From: a virus
IMG/VR virus record: IMGVR_UViG_3300023174_006137
Span: 62,001 to 126,000 of that record
Length of the DNA: 64,000 nt
Strand: one strand, 5' to 3'
The position numbers and the translations under genes are program-made. Each line of letters begins with the position of its first letter. The first letter of the stretch is position 1. Below, piece by piece: positions 43,379-51,216 of the stretch. Under the pieces are notes generated by a model, which was not told the DNA's origin, did no database searches, and saw nothing but the letters and a program-made list of their open reading frames with translations.

Positions 43379-44947
43379 TTAATTTTTATAACTATCTTTT
43401 AAAGAAACTGTTTTTATAAAACTTCCATCTAAATCTTTGGTATAATAACCATTTCTTACAAATTGTGCAGCTTTACCAACTTCACAATTATCAATATTTA
43501 ATTCACTATAAATTATAGTTTCATGTATTACATCATTCTTTATTTCACAATTATTATCTAAAAATAAATCTTCATACTCCTTAACCATAATTTCTTTATT
43601 ATATAACGCAGAAACCCAGTGAATTGTTCCTTTTACTTTTCTATCTGACTTGCCAGATTTTGTATCTACATCAATAGTACATCTTATTTCAATTATATTA
43701 CCAATGCTATCTTTGATGATTTCATTTGCTTTTATAATATAAGCACCTTTTAATCTAACTTCGCCACCTAATTTTAAACGATAATATTTCTTATCGGCTT
43801 CTTCTCTAAAATCTTCATTTTCAATATAGATTTCTTTTGTAAAAATAACTTCTCTTTTACCATCATTTGGATTTTCAGGATTATTTTCAATTTCACAAAT
43901 TTCAGAACCTTCATAATTCGTTAAAACAACCTTAATAGGATTGAAAATGCACATATATCGATATGCTATTTTATTTAAATGATTCCTTAAACATTCTTCT
44001 AATAATTTATAATCAATTACAGATTCTCTTTTAGTATAACCAATGATTTCACAGAAATTTTTAATAGATTCTGGAGTATAGCCTCTTCTTTTTAACCCAG
44101 ATAATGTTAATAATCTTGGATCGTTTAATGTATACCCTTCTTCAATCAAAGACTTAAACTTCCTTTTACTCATTAAATGATTAACAACATTCAATCTAGC
44201 AAATTCGGTTTCTTCTGGTAAATTATTTTCTAAATCTAAATTATTTAATATCCAATTATAAAGAGGACGATGTAATTCAAATTCCAAAGTGCATAAAGAA
44301 TCTGTTATTCCTTCTATGTAATCTGAAATAGGATGAGCAAAATCATACATAGGATAAATACACCATTTATTACCAGTATTATGATGTTCTTCTTTAATTA
44401 TTCTATATATGATAGGATCTCTCATGCACATTATCGGACTTGACATATCAATTTTCAATCTCAAAGTGCAATGACTTTCTCCATAGATACCATTTTTCAT
44501 ATTTTCAAATCTATATAAATTATCCTCAATACTTCTATTTCTATAGATAGAATCTATACCTGGTTTCACTAAATCTCCTTTATTATTGGCTATTTCTTCG
44601 GAAGTTGAATCATCAACATAAGCTAACCCTTTATTTATTAATTTAACAGTACAATTATAAATATAATCAAAATAATTGGATGTATATTCTATTTTGGAAG
44701 GGTTAAAGCCTAACCATTTAATATCTGCTAAAATTGCATCAATATATTCGGATTTTTCTGCACAAGGATTTGTGTCATCAAATCTTAAATTACATGAGCC
44801 ATTATATTTTTCCGCTAAACCAAAATTTAAACACATCGATTTTGCATGACCGAGATGTAAAATAAAATTGGGTTCCGGTGGAAAACGCAATACTGGATTG
44901 ATTCCATTATTTACTTTTTCTAATATTTTTTCTTCTATAAAATTCAT
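43379..44947 (-). CDS. glnS: glutaminyl-tRNA synthetase
   Basis: ATG 44947 (MNFIEEKILEKVNNGI) gives 522 residues; the in-frame ATG at 44962 is possible but sits 5 bases from a tRNA gene. RFPPEPNFILHLGHAKS is the HIGH signature, NLRFDDTNPCAEKSEY the GlnRS/GluRS loop, and LMSKRKFKSLI the KMSKS equivalent. DFAHPISDYIEGITDSLCTL and FELHRPLYNWIL are GlnRS-specific, and a C-terminal anticodon-binding beta barrel is present. It lies directly downstream of three tRNA-Gln genes, so phage-encoded enzyme and substrates are neighbours. It would charge these unusual tRNAs, or host tRNA-Gln. Confidence 0.95.
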   Translation of the reverse strand: MNFIEEKILEKVNNGINPVLRFPPEPNFILHLGHAKSMCLNFGLAEKYNGSCNLRFDDTNPCAEKSEYIDAILADIKWLGFNPSKIEYTSNYFDYIYNCTVKLINKGLAYVDDSTSEEIANNKGDLVKPGIDSIYRNRSIEDNLYRFENMKNGIYGESHCTLRLKIDMSSPIMCMRDPIIYRIIKEEHHNTGNKWCIYPMYDFAHPISDYIEGITDSLCTLEFELHRPLYNWILNNLDLENNLPEETEFARLNVVNHLMSKRKFKSLIEEGYTLNDPRLLTLSGLKRRGYTPESIKNFCEIIGYTKRESVIDYKLLEECLRNHLNKIAYRYMCIFNPIKVVLTNYEGSEICEIENNPENPNDGKREVIFTKEIYIENEDFREEADKKYYRLKLGGEVRLKGAYIIKANEIIKDSIGNIIEIRCTIDVDTKSGKSDRKVKGTIHWVSALYNKEIMVKEYEDLFLDNNCEIKNDVIHETIIYSELNIDNCEVGKAAQFVRNGYYTKDLDGSFIKTVSLKDSYKN

Positions 44948-44966
44948 AATTTTTAATACCATTTTG

Positions 44967-45038
44967 TAATCCCATACTGGAACGATCAGTATTCTTCAGG
45001 GTCAAAACCTGACGCATCACCTTAATGCTTTGGGATTA
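44967..45038 (-). tRNA. tRNA-Gln(TTG) with swapped T-loop pair
   Basis: Acceptor TAATCCC/GGGATTA, D-stem GCAT/ATGC with GG in the loop, anticodon stem TCAGG-TTTTGAC-CCTGA (anticodon TTG). The T-loop reads ATCGTTC instead of TTCGANN: A54 and U58 replace U54 and A58. The T arm also has an extra base before the acceptor. No CCA is encoded. Directly upstream of glnS. Confidence 0.75.
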
Positions 45039-45044
45039 TATTTG

Positions 45045-45117
45045 TAGTCGGACTAGGAGTCAAACCCAGTCTACGAAGGCCAAATCTTCGTGTGCGCATC
45101 GGTACACTATCCAACTA
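45045..45117 (-). tRNA. tRNA-Gln(TTG)
   Basis: Acceptor TAGTTGG/CCGACTA, D arm AGTGTACCGATGCGCAC, anticodon arm CGAAG-ATTTGGC-CTTCG (TTG), T arm CTGGG-TTTGACT-CCTAG. U56 replaces the conserved C56, and A32 is uncommon. The body resembles phage tRNA-Gln genes. Confidence 0.8.
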
Positions 45118-45123
45118 TGTAGT

Positions 45124-45205
45124 TGCCAAGACAGGACTCGAACCTGTATTTACTTCTCGTCCTCCGCTTTCAAAGAGCGGGATGCTACCATTACACCACT
45201 TGGCA
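45124..45205 (-). tRNA. tRNA-Gln(TTG) with enlarged variable region
   Basis: Acceptor TGCCAAG/CTTGGCA, anticodon arm CCGCT-CTTTGAA-AGCGG (TTG), T arm ACAGG-TTCGAGT-CCTGT. The variable region is about 16 nt (AGGACGAGAAGTAAAT), much longer than the usual 4-5 nt of tRNA-Gln. 82 nt in all. A terminator hairpin lies 5-40 bases upstream. Confidence 0.85.
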
Positions 45206-45210
45206 ATAAA

Positions 45211-45244
45211 AAAACCGTTCAATCAAATCAGATTGAACGGTTTA
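45211..45244 (-). terminator. intrinsic terminator upstream of the tRNA-Gln trio
   Basis: Minus strand AAACCGTTCAATC / GATTGAACGGTTT, 6-base loop, T7. It lies between the homing endonuclease stop and the tRNA-Gln genes. Its upstream arm (TCAATCTG, 45236-45229) can also pair with CAGATTGA (45272-45265), which spans the endonuclease stop codon. Confidence 0.8.
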
Positions 45245-45264
45245 GACAATAAAATCTCACACCA

Positions 45265-46191
45265 TCAATCTGGTTTAAATAATTGTTGTTGTTGAGAAGT
45301 TAAAGTTTTCATTTTTTTATAATAATTTATAAATTTTTCTATTTCAGTTTTTATATATTCTTTTCCTGCTTCGTTATTTATTGATTGCCATTTTATTCTA
45401 TAAATATTAAAATGTTTTAATAAATTTTTATCTCTTTCATTATCATGTTCAACTCTATATTCATGTTGTTTACCATCTATTTCTAAATCAATATTTCCTT
45501 CTTTAATATAGAAATCTAAAAAATAATTTCCATTTCCTTCTATATTATATTCTTTTTTTATTATAGTTTTATTAGGCTCATATTTTATGCCATTGTTTTC
45601 TAATACCATTTTGAAAAACTTTTCTGGATAACTTTCAATATTTCTTGATTGCCAACCTTTATGTGTTCCATTTTTTATTCTTTCTTTAACTGAATCTCTT
45701 AATTTATTTTTATATTCCTCGCTTGTAAATTGACACTTTTTACTACAATATTTTCGATTAATATTTTTTCCAGTATATGTTTTTTTACAATTGGGACATT
45801 CTTTTATGTATTCCTCTTCATTATATTTTTTATTCCACGGAATATTATTTTTTAATGTATTAGATATTTTTTTACATCTTTCCTCATATTTTTCTTTATC
45901 AAAATTAGTATTATTTTTACCATGTTGATAATAAGAATTTGAACATGACGATGAACATGTTTTCTTACCATTTTCTGTTGTTTCAAATTCGTTAAAACAA
46001 ATAGGACAAATAAGTTTAATTTTTTGGTATTTTCTATTTTTGTTTTTATTTTCAAAAATAGATTTATTAAATCCATTTTGTTCTAAAACTTCTGCTGCCT
46101 TTTTATTGCTTCGTCCATTAGAATAACCATATAATTTTATGGCTAAGTCATTAATGGAAAAACTTTCATTTATAATTTTAATGATATCCAT
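45265..46191 (-). CDS. homing endonuclease inserted in tRNA array 1
   Basis: The frame opens at 46344 inside tRNA genes; ATG 46191 (MDIIKIINESFSINDLAIKL), preceded by a TTTTAATATATATCTT word, gives 308 residues. It holds three C-x-x-C zinc pairs (CPICFNEFE; CPNCKKTYTGKNINRKYCSK) and a C-terminal nuclease, KFFKMVLENNGIKYEPNKTI, then NGNYFLDFYIKEGNIDLEID and GKQHEYR, of the PD-(D/E)xK/Vsr-like type. It sits between tRNA-Pro/Asp and tRNA-Gln genes, splitting the array; the leader peptide of the array still contains Gln codons. A selfish insertion is the likely explanation. Confidence 0.75.
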   Translation of the reverse strand: MDIIKIINESFSINDLAIKLYGYSNGRSNKKAAEVLEQNGFNKSIFENKNKNRKYQKIKLICPICFNEFETTENGKKTCSSSCSNSYYQHGKNNTNFDKEKYEERCKKISNTLKNNIPWNKKYNEEEYIKECPNCKKTYTGKNINRKYCSKKCQFTSEEYKNKLRDSVKERIKNGTHKGWQSRNIESYPEKFFKMVLENNGIKYEPNKTIIKKEYNIEGNGNYFLDFYIKEGNIDLEIDGKQHEYRVEHDNERDKNLLKHFNIYRIKWQSINNEAGKEYIKTEIEKFINYYKKMKTLTSQQQQLFKPD

Positions 46192-46236
46192 AAGATATAT
46201 ATTAAAATTGTCGGAGAAAGTTTTTCCGAACCTGGT

Positions 46237-46311
46237 CGAGAAGGTGAGATTCGAACTCACGAGTTGTCTTGGTCCCAAACCAAGCCGGGTACCTGACTCC
46301 CGAACTTCTCG
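46237..46311 (-). tRNA. tRNA-Pro(TGG)
   Basis: Acceptor CGAGAAG/CTTCTCG, anticodon arm CTTGG-TTTGGGA-CCAAG (TGG), T arm GTGAG-TTCGAAT-CTCAC. Normal class I body. Fourth and last tRNA before the endonuclease insertion. Confidence 0.93.
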
Positions 46312-46318
46312 TTTTTGC

Positions 46319-46391
46319 GGTCTGTACCGGGTACGATCCGGCAACCTTCCCCGTGACAGGGGGATATTGTATCCATTTCTACTAACAGACC
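46319..46391 (-). tRNA. tRNA-Asp(GTC) with swapped T-loop pair
   Basis: Acceptor GGTCTGT/ACAGACC, anticodon arm TCCCC-CTGTCAC-GGGGA (GTC), T arm GCCGG-ATCGTAC-CCGGT: A54/U58 instead of U54/A58. A second Asp gene with a normal T-loop is its neighbour. Confidence 0.88.
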
Positions 46392-46400
46392 ATTTTTTGC

Positions 46401-46477
46401 AGTGACGACGGGACTCGAACCCGCAAACCTCCCGATAGACAGTCGGGCATTCTGACCTAAAATTGAACTACGCCACT
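46401..46477 (-). tRNA. tRNA-Asp(GTC)
   Basis: Acceptor AGTGGCG/CGTCACT, anticodon arm CCCGA-CTGTCTA-TCGGG (GTC), T arm GCGGG-TTCGAGT-CCCGT. Normal T-loop. Confidence 0.92.
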
Positions 46478-46483
46478 ATTTCG

Positions 46484-46569
46484 TCTGGGTGACAGGGCTC
46501 GAACCTGCATAAGATGTTAATCATTCTCCTGTCCAAGAGGAGTCGGCTTCCATTGCCTTCACACCCAGA
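46484..46569 (-). tRNA. tRNA-Pro(TGG) with long variable arm
   Basis: Acceptor TCTGGGT/ACCCAGA, D-stem GGC/GCC, anticodon arm CTCCT-CTTGGAC-AGGAG (TGG), T arm GCAGG-TTCGAGC-CCTGT. Variable region about 17 nt, AATGATTAACATCTTAT, with a GAT/ATC stem. Class-II-like length (86 nt) with a proline anticodon is abnormal. First tRNA after the array 1 terminator. Confidence 0.85.
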
Positions 46570-46573
46570 AATT

Positions 46574-46605
46574 AAAAAAACCTATTAGCTTTTGACTAAC
46601 AGGTT
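46574..46605 (-). terminator. attenuator terminator of tRNA array 1
   Basis: Minus strand AACCTGTTAG-TCAAAAG-CTAATAGGTT followed by T7, 27 bases after the leader ORF stop and directly before tRNA-Pro. Its upstream arm GTTAGTC (46600-46594) can alternatively pair with GACTAAC (46653-46647) in the leader ORF. Confidence 0.8.
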
Positions 46606-46631
46606 TTAAATAATACAATTTAAAAAATCGT

Positions 46632-46721
46632 TTATATAAACACATAGTTAGTCCACTCCTTATCAGGATCCTGATCCGGTTGTTGTTGTGGAACTACTTG
46701 TATGTTTATATTGTTTTTCAT
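46632..46721 (-). CDS. 29-residue leader peptide of tRNA array 1 (Pro/Gln/Asp-rich)
   Basis: 30 codons including stop. Residues 8-20 are QVVPQQQPDQDPD; residues 11-20 are exclusively P, Q and D. The transcription unit that follows encodes tRNA-Pro x2, tRNA-Asp x2 and tRNA-Gln x3. Gln codons are four CAA and one CAG; Asp codons are all GAT. The codons after this run (TGG ACT AAC) hold the segment able to pair with the terminator arm. A host-type promoter is 60 bases upstream. This is the arrangement of an attenuation leader peptide; its role is translation-coupled sensing rather than a protein function. Confidence 0.75.
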   Translation of the reverse strand: MKNNINIQVVPQQQPDQDPDKEWTNYVFI

Positions 46722-46782
46722 TTTATTATAGTATATATTGTTTTTAAAAAATGCTTTTTTGCTATTGTTTAATTTTGTAGTG

Positions 46783-46812
46783 CAAAGATACATAAAAGTT
46801 TGAAATCAGCAA
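46783..46812 (-). promoter_or_regulatory. Bacteroidota-type promoter of tRNA array 1
   Basis: Minus strand TTG (46812-46810), 19-base spacer, TATCTTTG (46790-46783). Nearly identical in sequence to the promoter of array 3 (both read CTTTTxxGTATCTTTGCA around the -7 element). Confidence 0.75.
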
Positions 46813-46867
46813 AAATTTTTTTTTTAATTTTTACATATTAATTTGCATAATATAATATATAGTAAAT

Positions 46868-48751
46868 ATGGATAAAGTAATTCTTGATACTACGAATAAT
46901 GAAACAATTATTAAACCAGTTTATATCTATAAAGTTTTCAAAATAAAAGATATTGAAATACTTGGTAGAGGTGATACTGATAATTTAGATATTTATTATC
47001 GTTTTTCACAAGATTATGGTAGAACAATTTCGGATTTTATTCTTTTCACAAAAGAAAATATTATTTCAGAAAGAATTAATCCAATTCGTTTTTTCCAAAT
47101 TGAGTATTATTTAAGATATACCGGAACTTCTACCGCTACTATCTTTGATATAAATTTAGTTGGCGATTTCCAAAATGTATCATTAGACGGACAAAAAAGT
47201 AATGTATATGGCATAAGAGAAAACTGCAATTGCCTTATTGCTGGTTTAATTTGTGACCCTTCAACTTTACCAGAAGGTATGCCACCAGGTGGAATATCAA
47301 GTATGTTAATGTCTAACTATAATACTGAATCGACTAATTTGCCTGCTTTAAATAGCGAACAAATTGCTAATTTATATAATCCATATCAACAAGCACAAGC
47401 ACTTACTTTATTTAATAAAATGAGTAATGATGTTTCTAATTTATTTGGGCATGATGTTATTTATGTATTAACGGATCCAGATCAAAATGGAACTGATTAT
47501 ACATTCCATGAATATACTATACAAAATTATATTTGTGATGCTAAATTAAAAGTAAATGTTGATAATAACCAATTTCCAGATAATACCGGTGCTTTAAATA
47601 ATTTTGATTTATCTTTATTTGATAGTTTTGAAATTAATATAACAAAAGATGCTTTTAAAGCGGCTTTTGGTATTGAAAAAAGACCAGGTTTAAATGATGT
47701 TATATGGTTTTGTAATATAAATAAATTATATACTATTGAACATGCACAGGCAATAAGAAATTTTAATAATTATTCAATCTACTATAAAGTGATACTTAAA
47801 AAATTCAATCAAAAAGCAAACATTATTGGAGCAACACAAGAAATACAAGATGTGCTGGATAATTTAACAAAAAATACCACATTAGAAGAATTAATGGGGC
47901 TAGAGAATATGCAAGATAAAAAGGCAACCGCAAATAACGAACAATTAAGACCGGCAAATAAAGCACAAGAAACTTTAAGAGTTGATATTTATTCAAATAT
48001 AGAACAAGAAATTATACAAAATGCTTCAGTGACAGTTGCTAAAACTTGTTATGAAATGTCAACGGTTCAATTTAACGAACCAGGTGTTGTATATAGAAAC
48101 TTTAAATTTTTCTATCAAAAATCAGACAATATAGGTTTTAGTTGTTGGTTTAATATAAATAATTTAACTATGAACGATACTTACCATTTCTTTAATTATA
48201 TGGATGTTTCAAATAATGGTTTTAAGTTTTATATGTTAGGAAATAGTATCTTTGTTAATCTTAACGGTGTAGCAAACGAATTTAGTTTAATAGATGAAAA
48301 TTGTAATAATGCTAATTTAGCAAGTAATGTTTTATCAGAAAATGTATGGTATGCTTTGGTAGTTAATATAAATCAAAGATTAAATGGTTTAGAGGTTTAT
48401 TTATATAAGAGAAATGTTGATTACGAAGAAGATGCTGAATCATTATCGTCATCTAAATTAAAATTAGTAAACAAAGTAATTAAGGGTGTTGAACCAAGTA
48501 TTTTAGATATATCACCAGATACTAATGCCAATATATTAGGTTCTGATATGAAAATCACTAATTTAAGATTGTTTAATGATGTTATACCAGAAGCACAACA
48601 TAATAAAATGTTAAACTTATTCTTAATAGGTGCTGATTATAAATATGCCATATTTACAGATAATGCAAACCAAGATGCAAATATGCCATCTAATATAGAT
48701 AGCAGAATAAATTATAATAAAATTAGAAGAGGAACTGGATTAGATAACTAA
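46868..48751 (+). CDS. virion structural protein with LamG/concanavalin-like domain
   Basis: 627 residues. The first 330 residues form a beta-rich N-terminal part. From about residue 400, QFNEPGVVYRNFKFFYQKSD, NIGFSCWFNINNLTMNDTYH, FKFYMLGNSIFVNLNG, NVWYALVVNINQRLNGLEVY and MKITNLRLFNDVI follow the concanavalin-A/LamG jelly-roll pattern ('fsfWfn......hyl......l.v..n......W......n....l.vyl....i.nlrlf'). Such domains bind glycans or make trimers in tail and baseplate proteins. A TAATATATAG late-type word precedes the start. Convergent 4-base overlap with rnpA. Confidence 0.6.
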   Translation: MDKVILDTTNNETIIKPVYIYKVFKIKDIEILGRGDTDNLDIYYRFSQDYGRTISDFILFTKENIISERINPIRFFQIEYYLRYTGTSTATIFDINLVGDFQNVSLDGQKSNVYGIRENCNCLIAGLICDPSTLPEGMPPGGISSMLMSNYNTESTNLPALNSEQIANLYNPYQQAQALTLFNKMSNDVSNLFGHDVIYVLTDPDQNGTDYTFHEYTIQNYICDAKLKVNVDNNQFPDNTGALNNFDLSLFDSFEINITKDAFKAAFGIEKRPGLNDVIWFCNINKLYTIEHAQAIRNFNNYSIYYKVILKKFNQKANIIGATQEIQDVLDNLTKNTTLEELMGLENMQDKKATANNEQLRPANKAQETLRVDIYSNIEQEIIQNASVTVAKTCYEMSTVQFNEPGVVYRNFKFFYQKSDNIGFSCWFNINNLTMNDTYHFFNYMDVSNNGFKFYMLGNSIFVNLNGVANEFSLIDENCNNANLASNVLSENVWYALVVNINQRLNGLEVYLYKRNVDYEEDAESLSSSKLKLVNKVIKGVEPSILDISPDTNANILGSDMKITNLRLFNDVIPEAQHNKMLNLFLIGADYKYAIFTDNANQDANMPSNIDSRINYNKIRRGTGLDN

Positions 48752-49050
48752 ATTTTATCAGTAATTTTAGAAATACTTTTATCAATATCTGCAAAAGATG
48801 GAATAGAATTTCCTATATAAATAAATGCAATATTCTTATTCTTAACTATTGATTTCCTAACAGATTCTTTCATTAATCTTTTGATGTAATTTCTATCAAC
48901 CGCTCTTTTGAACTTTTTAGAAGAAACCGCAAAAAGAAATGAACTATTAGATTCAGATTCTAAAATTTTAACCATTATTACATCACTTGAAATGGTTTTA
49001 CCATTTTTAAACAATTCGTCAATTATTATCTTATTTTTTAAAGTTTTCAT
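48748..49050 (-). CDS. rnpA: RNase P protein component
   Basis: 100 residues. Opening LKNKIIIDELFKNGKTISSD and the signature FAVSSKKFKRAVDRNYIKRL followed by MKESVRKS match RnpA (the RNR motif in the form R-N-Y-I-K-R-L), followed by the final strand NIAFIYIGN. RnpA binds RNase P RNA and the 5' leader of pre-tRNAs. It is slightly shorter than bacterial RnpA at the C-terminus. It shares a transcript with the gene upstream, which has a host-type early promoter. In this genome, with many tRNA genes, it could boost or redirect host RNase P. I see no RNase P RNA gene in the window. Confidence 0.9.
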   Translation of the reverse strand: MKTLKNKIIIDELFKNGKTISSDVIMVKILESESNSSFLFAVSSKKFKRAVDRNYIKRLMKESVRKSIVKNKNIAFIYIGNSIPSFADIDKSISKITDKI

Positions 49051-49054
49051 AAAA

Positions 49055-49426
49055 TTAATTTAATAAATCATTAATTCGGTTATATCGTCTCCATGCTATT
49101 CGTGCTGATTCATATTTTTCAGTTCCTTTTACTGATTGTCCAGTATAAGTTCCAATATATGCTATGTTTCCAGTCATTATTTTTTTATCTAAACATTCAT
49201 CACATATAGCTATGATGAATTCATCCGTATCAAATTTACTACCATATCCGGCACTAATTAGGTCTACTACACCATCTTTCCACATTTGTGAGCCAGCATC
49301 TAATATAATTTCTTCTTCTGGTTCACCATGAAATCCTATCTTTTCTTTATTGAAAACAACATCTTCTTCATTTTTACCTTCTATAAGATATAATGAAATC
49401 TTTTTATCGCAACAAATACACATCAT
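49055..49426 (-). CDS. small zinc-binding protein with C-terminal RINDLL motif
   Basis: 123 residues (or 122 from the second Met). CICCDKKISLY and FIIAICDECLDKK provide two C-x-x-C pairs for one zinc. The end SARIAWRRYNRINDLLN carries the RINDIL-type tail. Host-type promoter 5 bases upstream of the ATG; rnpA follows 4 bases after the stop, so the two are co-expressed early. No family recognised. Confidence 0.6.
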   Translation of the reverse strand: MMCICCDKKISLYLIEGKNEEDVVFNKEKIGFHGEPEEEIILDAGSQMWKDGVVDLISAGYGSKFDTDEFIIAICDECLDKKIMTGNIAYIGTYTGQSVKGTEKYESARIAWRRYNRINDLLN

Positions 49427-49431
49427 AAATG

Positions 49432-49462
49432 CAAATATACAAAGAAAAAACTAATTAAACAA
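49432..49462 (-). promoter_or_regulatory. Bacteroidota-type promoter of the rnpA operon
   Basis: Minus strand TTG (49462-49460), 20-base spacer, TATATTTG (49439-49432); ATG 5 bases further. Confidence 0.6.
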
Positions 49463-49490
49463 AAAATATTTAAAGTAATATATAAATTAA

Positions 49491-50099
49491 ATGAAAAAAA
49501 GGCAACATATAGTAAAGACATTTGAAGGGTTTACAAAAGATAATTTAGATTATTTAGTGACATATAAAAAAACATATGTTAGACAACAATTTAGAGACAG
49601 GGGAATTGATTTGAATAAAATACAAAAAATAGTTAAAGAATATGATATAAGCAACTTTCGTCTTGACGATAAAGGTTATGGCATTTTTATCTATCCAGAC
49701 ACAAACTTTATTGAATTATTAAAACAATTAGACCCAAGAGTCGATGATAATATGAGATTTTATTTAACCTTAACAGGTGATATGAACCAAATAGATTTTA
49801 GCGATGGATTACCACCTTATTTAAGAGGTCTTGGCGTAGCGTACAAATTATATAAAATGACTATAGAAAAAAATAAGTATATAACTTCTGATAGATTCTC
49901 ATCATTGCATGCTTGGAACTTATGGTATAATTTATTACAAGATAACGATTTATATTGTTTTACTTCTAATATAAGGAGTGGTTTAATAAGCAAAAAAGTA
50001 AATGAAGAGGAATTAAAAGAAATAATTAATAAATTAAGTGTAGGAGTTGAAAATATAGAATACGATGACGACTTAAAAGAAAAATTAGGTATCTGTTAA
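49491..50099 (+). CDS. GNAT-like protein with capsid-targeting-like leader
   Basis: 202 residues. The start MKKRQHIVKTFEGFTKDNLD belongs to the F-E-x-F leader group. DFSDGLPPYLRGLGVAYKLY followed by KMTIEKNKYITSD resembles motif A of GNAT acetyltransferases (R-G-x-G-x-A acetyl-CoA loop followed by a helix). The domain is otherwise divergent. TATATAAAT lies 4 bases before the ATG. If packaged, it could acetylate a host target after injection, analogous to modifying enzymes in T4 heads; inference. Confidence 0.5.
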   Translation: MKKRQHIVKTFEGFTKDNLDYLVTYKKTYVRQQFRDRGIDLNKIQKIVKEYDISNFRLDDKGYGIFIYPDTNFIELLKQLDPRVDDNMRFYLTLTGDMNQIDFSDGLPPYLRGLGVAYKLYKMTIEKNKYITSDRFSSLHAWNLWYNLLQDNDLYCFTSNIRSGLISKKVNEEELKEIINKLSVGVENIEYDDDLKEKLGIC

Positions 50100-50222
50100 A
50101 ATTATATCATAATTATATAATGACATTTTTGTAAATTATTTTTTATGTAGGTTTAACTACTAACTATTATATGTATTTTTTATCAAAAATTTGGTTAGGC
50201 AACTATTTTAATATATAGGTTT

Positions 50223-51164
50223 ATGTGTTTCAATAGTAAAAAACATTTTATTAAAAACTTTAAGCAGTTTGAGAATAATTTACTAGATATAAAAGAAGAA
50301 TTAGTTAATTTTCCTTTAAAAAAATTAATTTATATAATAAAGCAAAAAATTGAAGGAACTATTAAAGAAGGTGAAAATAAATATAATTTTGATTTCTCAC
50401 AAGAAAAATTTTTACCTATAAAGTTTAACCTTATTATTAATTATATAATCGAAGAAGATATTGATTATGGTGGCTATATCGATTACAACGAAATAAAAAG
50501 AGTTAAGTTTAATAATTTAAATTTACATATTGATATACAAGATAAAGAAATAGACTATACTTCTGTTTATTCAACAATAGGGCATGGATTAAAACATGTG
50601 TTTGATATATACCACAACGACCCTTACCAAGAAGTAAATAAAATGAAAATTATTTGGAAACTTCATGGTGATAATCAAAATAAGTATTTAAGAGAAATAC
50701 TTTATTTGACATATTTAGCATTAGGTTATGAGTTAGAGGCAAGAAATAATGAACTATATAATAAGTTAAGATGGCTAAAAAGTTTTGATAGTTCTATGAT
50801 TATGGACGAGTTTAAAAAAACATATGTATATAAATCTTTAATGGAATTAAAAAATTTTAATATTGATGAAATATTAAATAATGTAGATAATAATGAATTA
50901 ACTGAATTTCTAACAGAATACGCTAATAAAATCTATGATAGAGATATAGATACCCCTAAAAACTTTTTAGAAAGAATAAAAGGTTTCTTTAATGCCGTTG
51001 GCGATGCTTATTTAAGCAAAGCAAAAGACATTTTAGATGAATTAATAATAGACAATAGACCTTATATGGAAACTAAAAAACACACATTTTTTTATGAATA
51101 TCTTTATTTACTTAATTTAGAAAAAGAAATGGAAGAAATTATTGAAAAAATTAATTTAAATTAA
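50223..51164 (+). CDS. degenerate zincin-like protein (paralogue of 56576 gene)
   Basis: 313 residues. Leader-type start (HFIKNFKQFENNLLDIKEEL). VYSTIGHGLKHVFDIYHND aligns with SALSHELFHLYELFQ of the 312-residue protein at 56576, but the HEXXH glutamate is replaced: H-G-L-K-H. Later YELEARNNELYNKLRW aligns with HEINARIASMHFYLL, the third-ligand region. Loss of the catalytic Glu suggests an inactive homologue, perhaps a binding or decoy form. TTTTAATATATAGG precedes the start. Confidence 0.55.
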   Translation: MCFNSKKHFIKNFKQFENNLLDIKEELVNFPLKKLIYIIKQKIEGTIKEGENKYNFDFSQEKFLPIKFNLIINYIIEEDIDYGGYIDYNEIKRVKFNNLNLHIDIQDKEIDYTSVYSTIGHGLKHVFDIYHNDPYQEVNKMKIIWKLHGDNQNKYLREILYLTYLALGYELEARNNELYNKLRWLKSFDSSMIMDEFKKTYVYKSLMELKNFNIDEILNNVDNNELTEFLTEYANKIYDRDIDTPKNFLERIKGFFNAVGDAYLSKAKDILDELIIDNRPYMETKKHTFFYEYLYLLNLEKEMEEIIEKINLN

Positions 51165-51184
51165 ATTAATAAAAGGATAAAATA

Positions 51185-51215
51185 AAAAACAAAGCAAAAA
51201 TGCTTTGTTTTTTAT
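51185..51215. terminator. bidirectional intrinsic terminator
   Basis: AAACAAAGCAAAAATGCTTT followed by GTTTTTT between convergent genes, with flanking A and T runs. Confidence 0.8.
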
Positions 51216-51216
51216 T

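Noticed and set aside
46192-46405. ORFs running through the tRNA genes on both strands (also near 45025, 53285 and 53845)
   Set aside because: They are frames over tRNA sequence; the cloverleaf structures explain the region.
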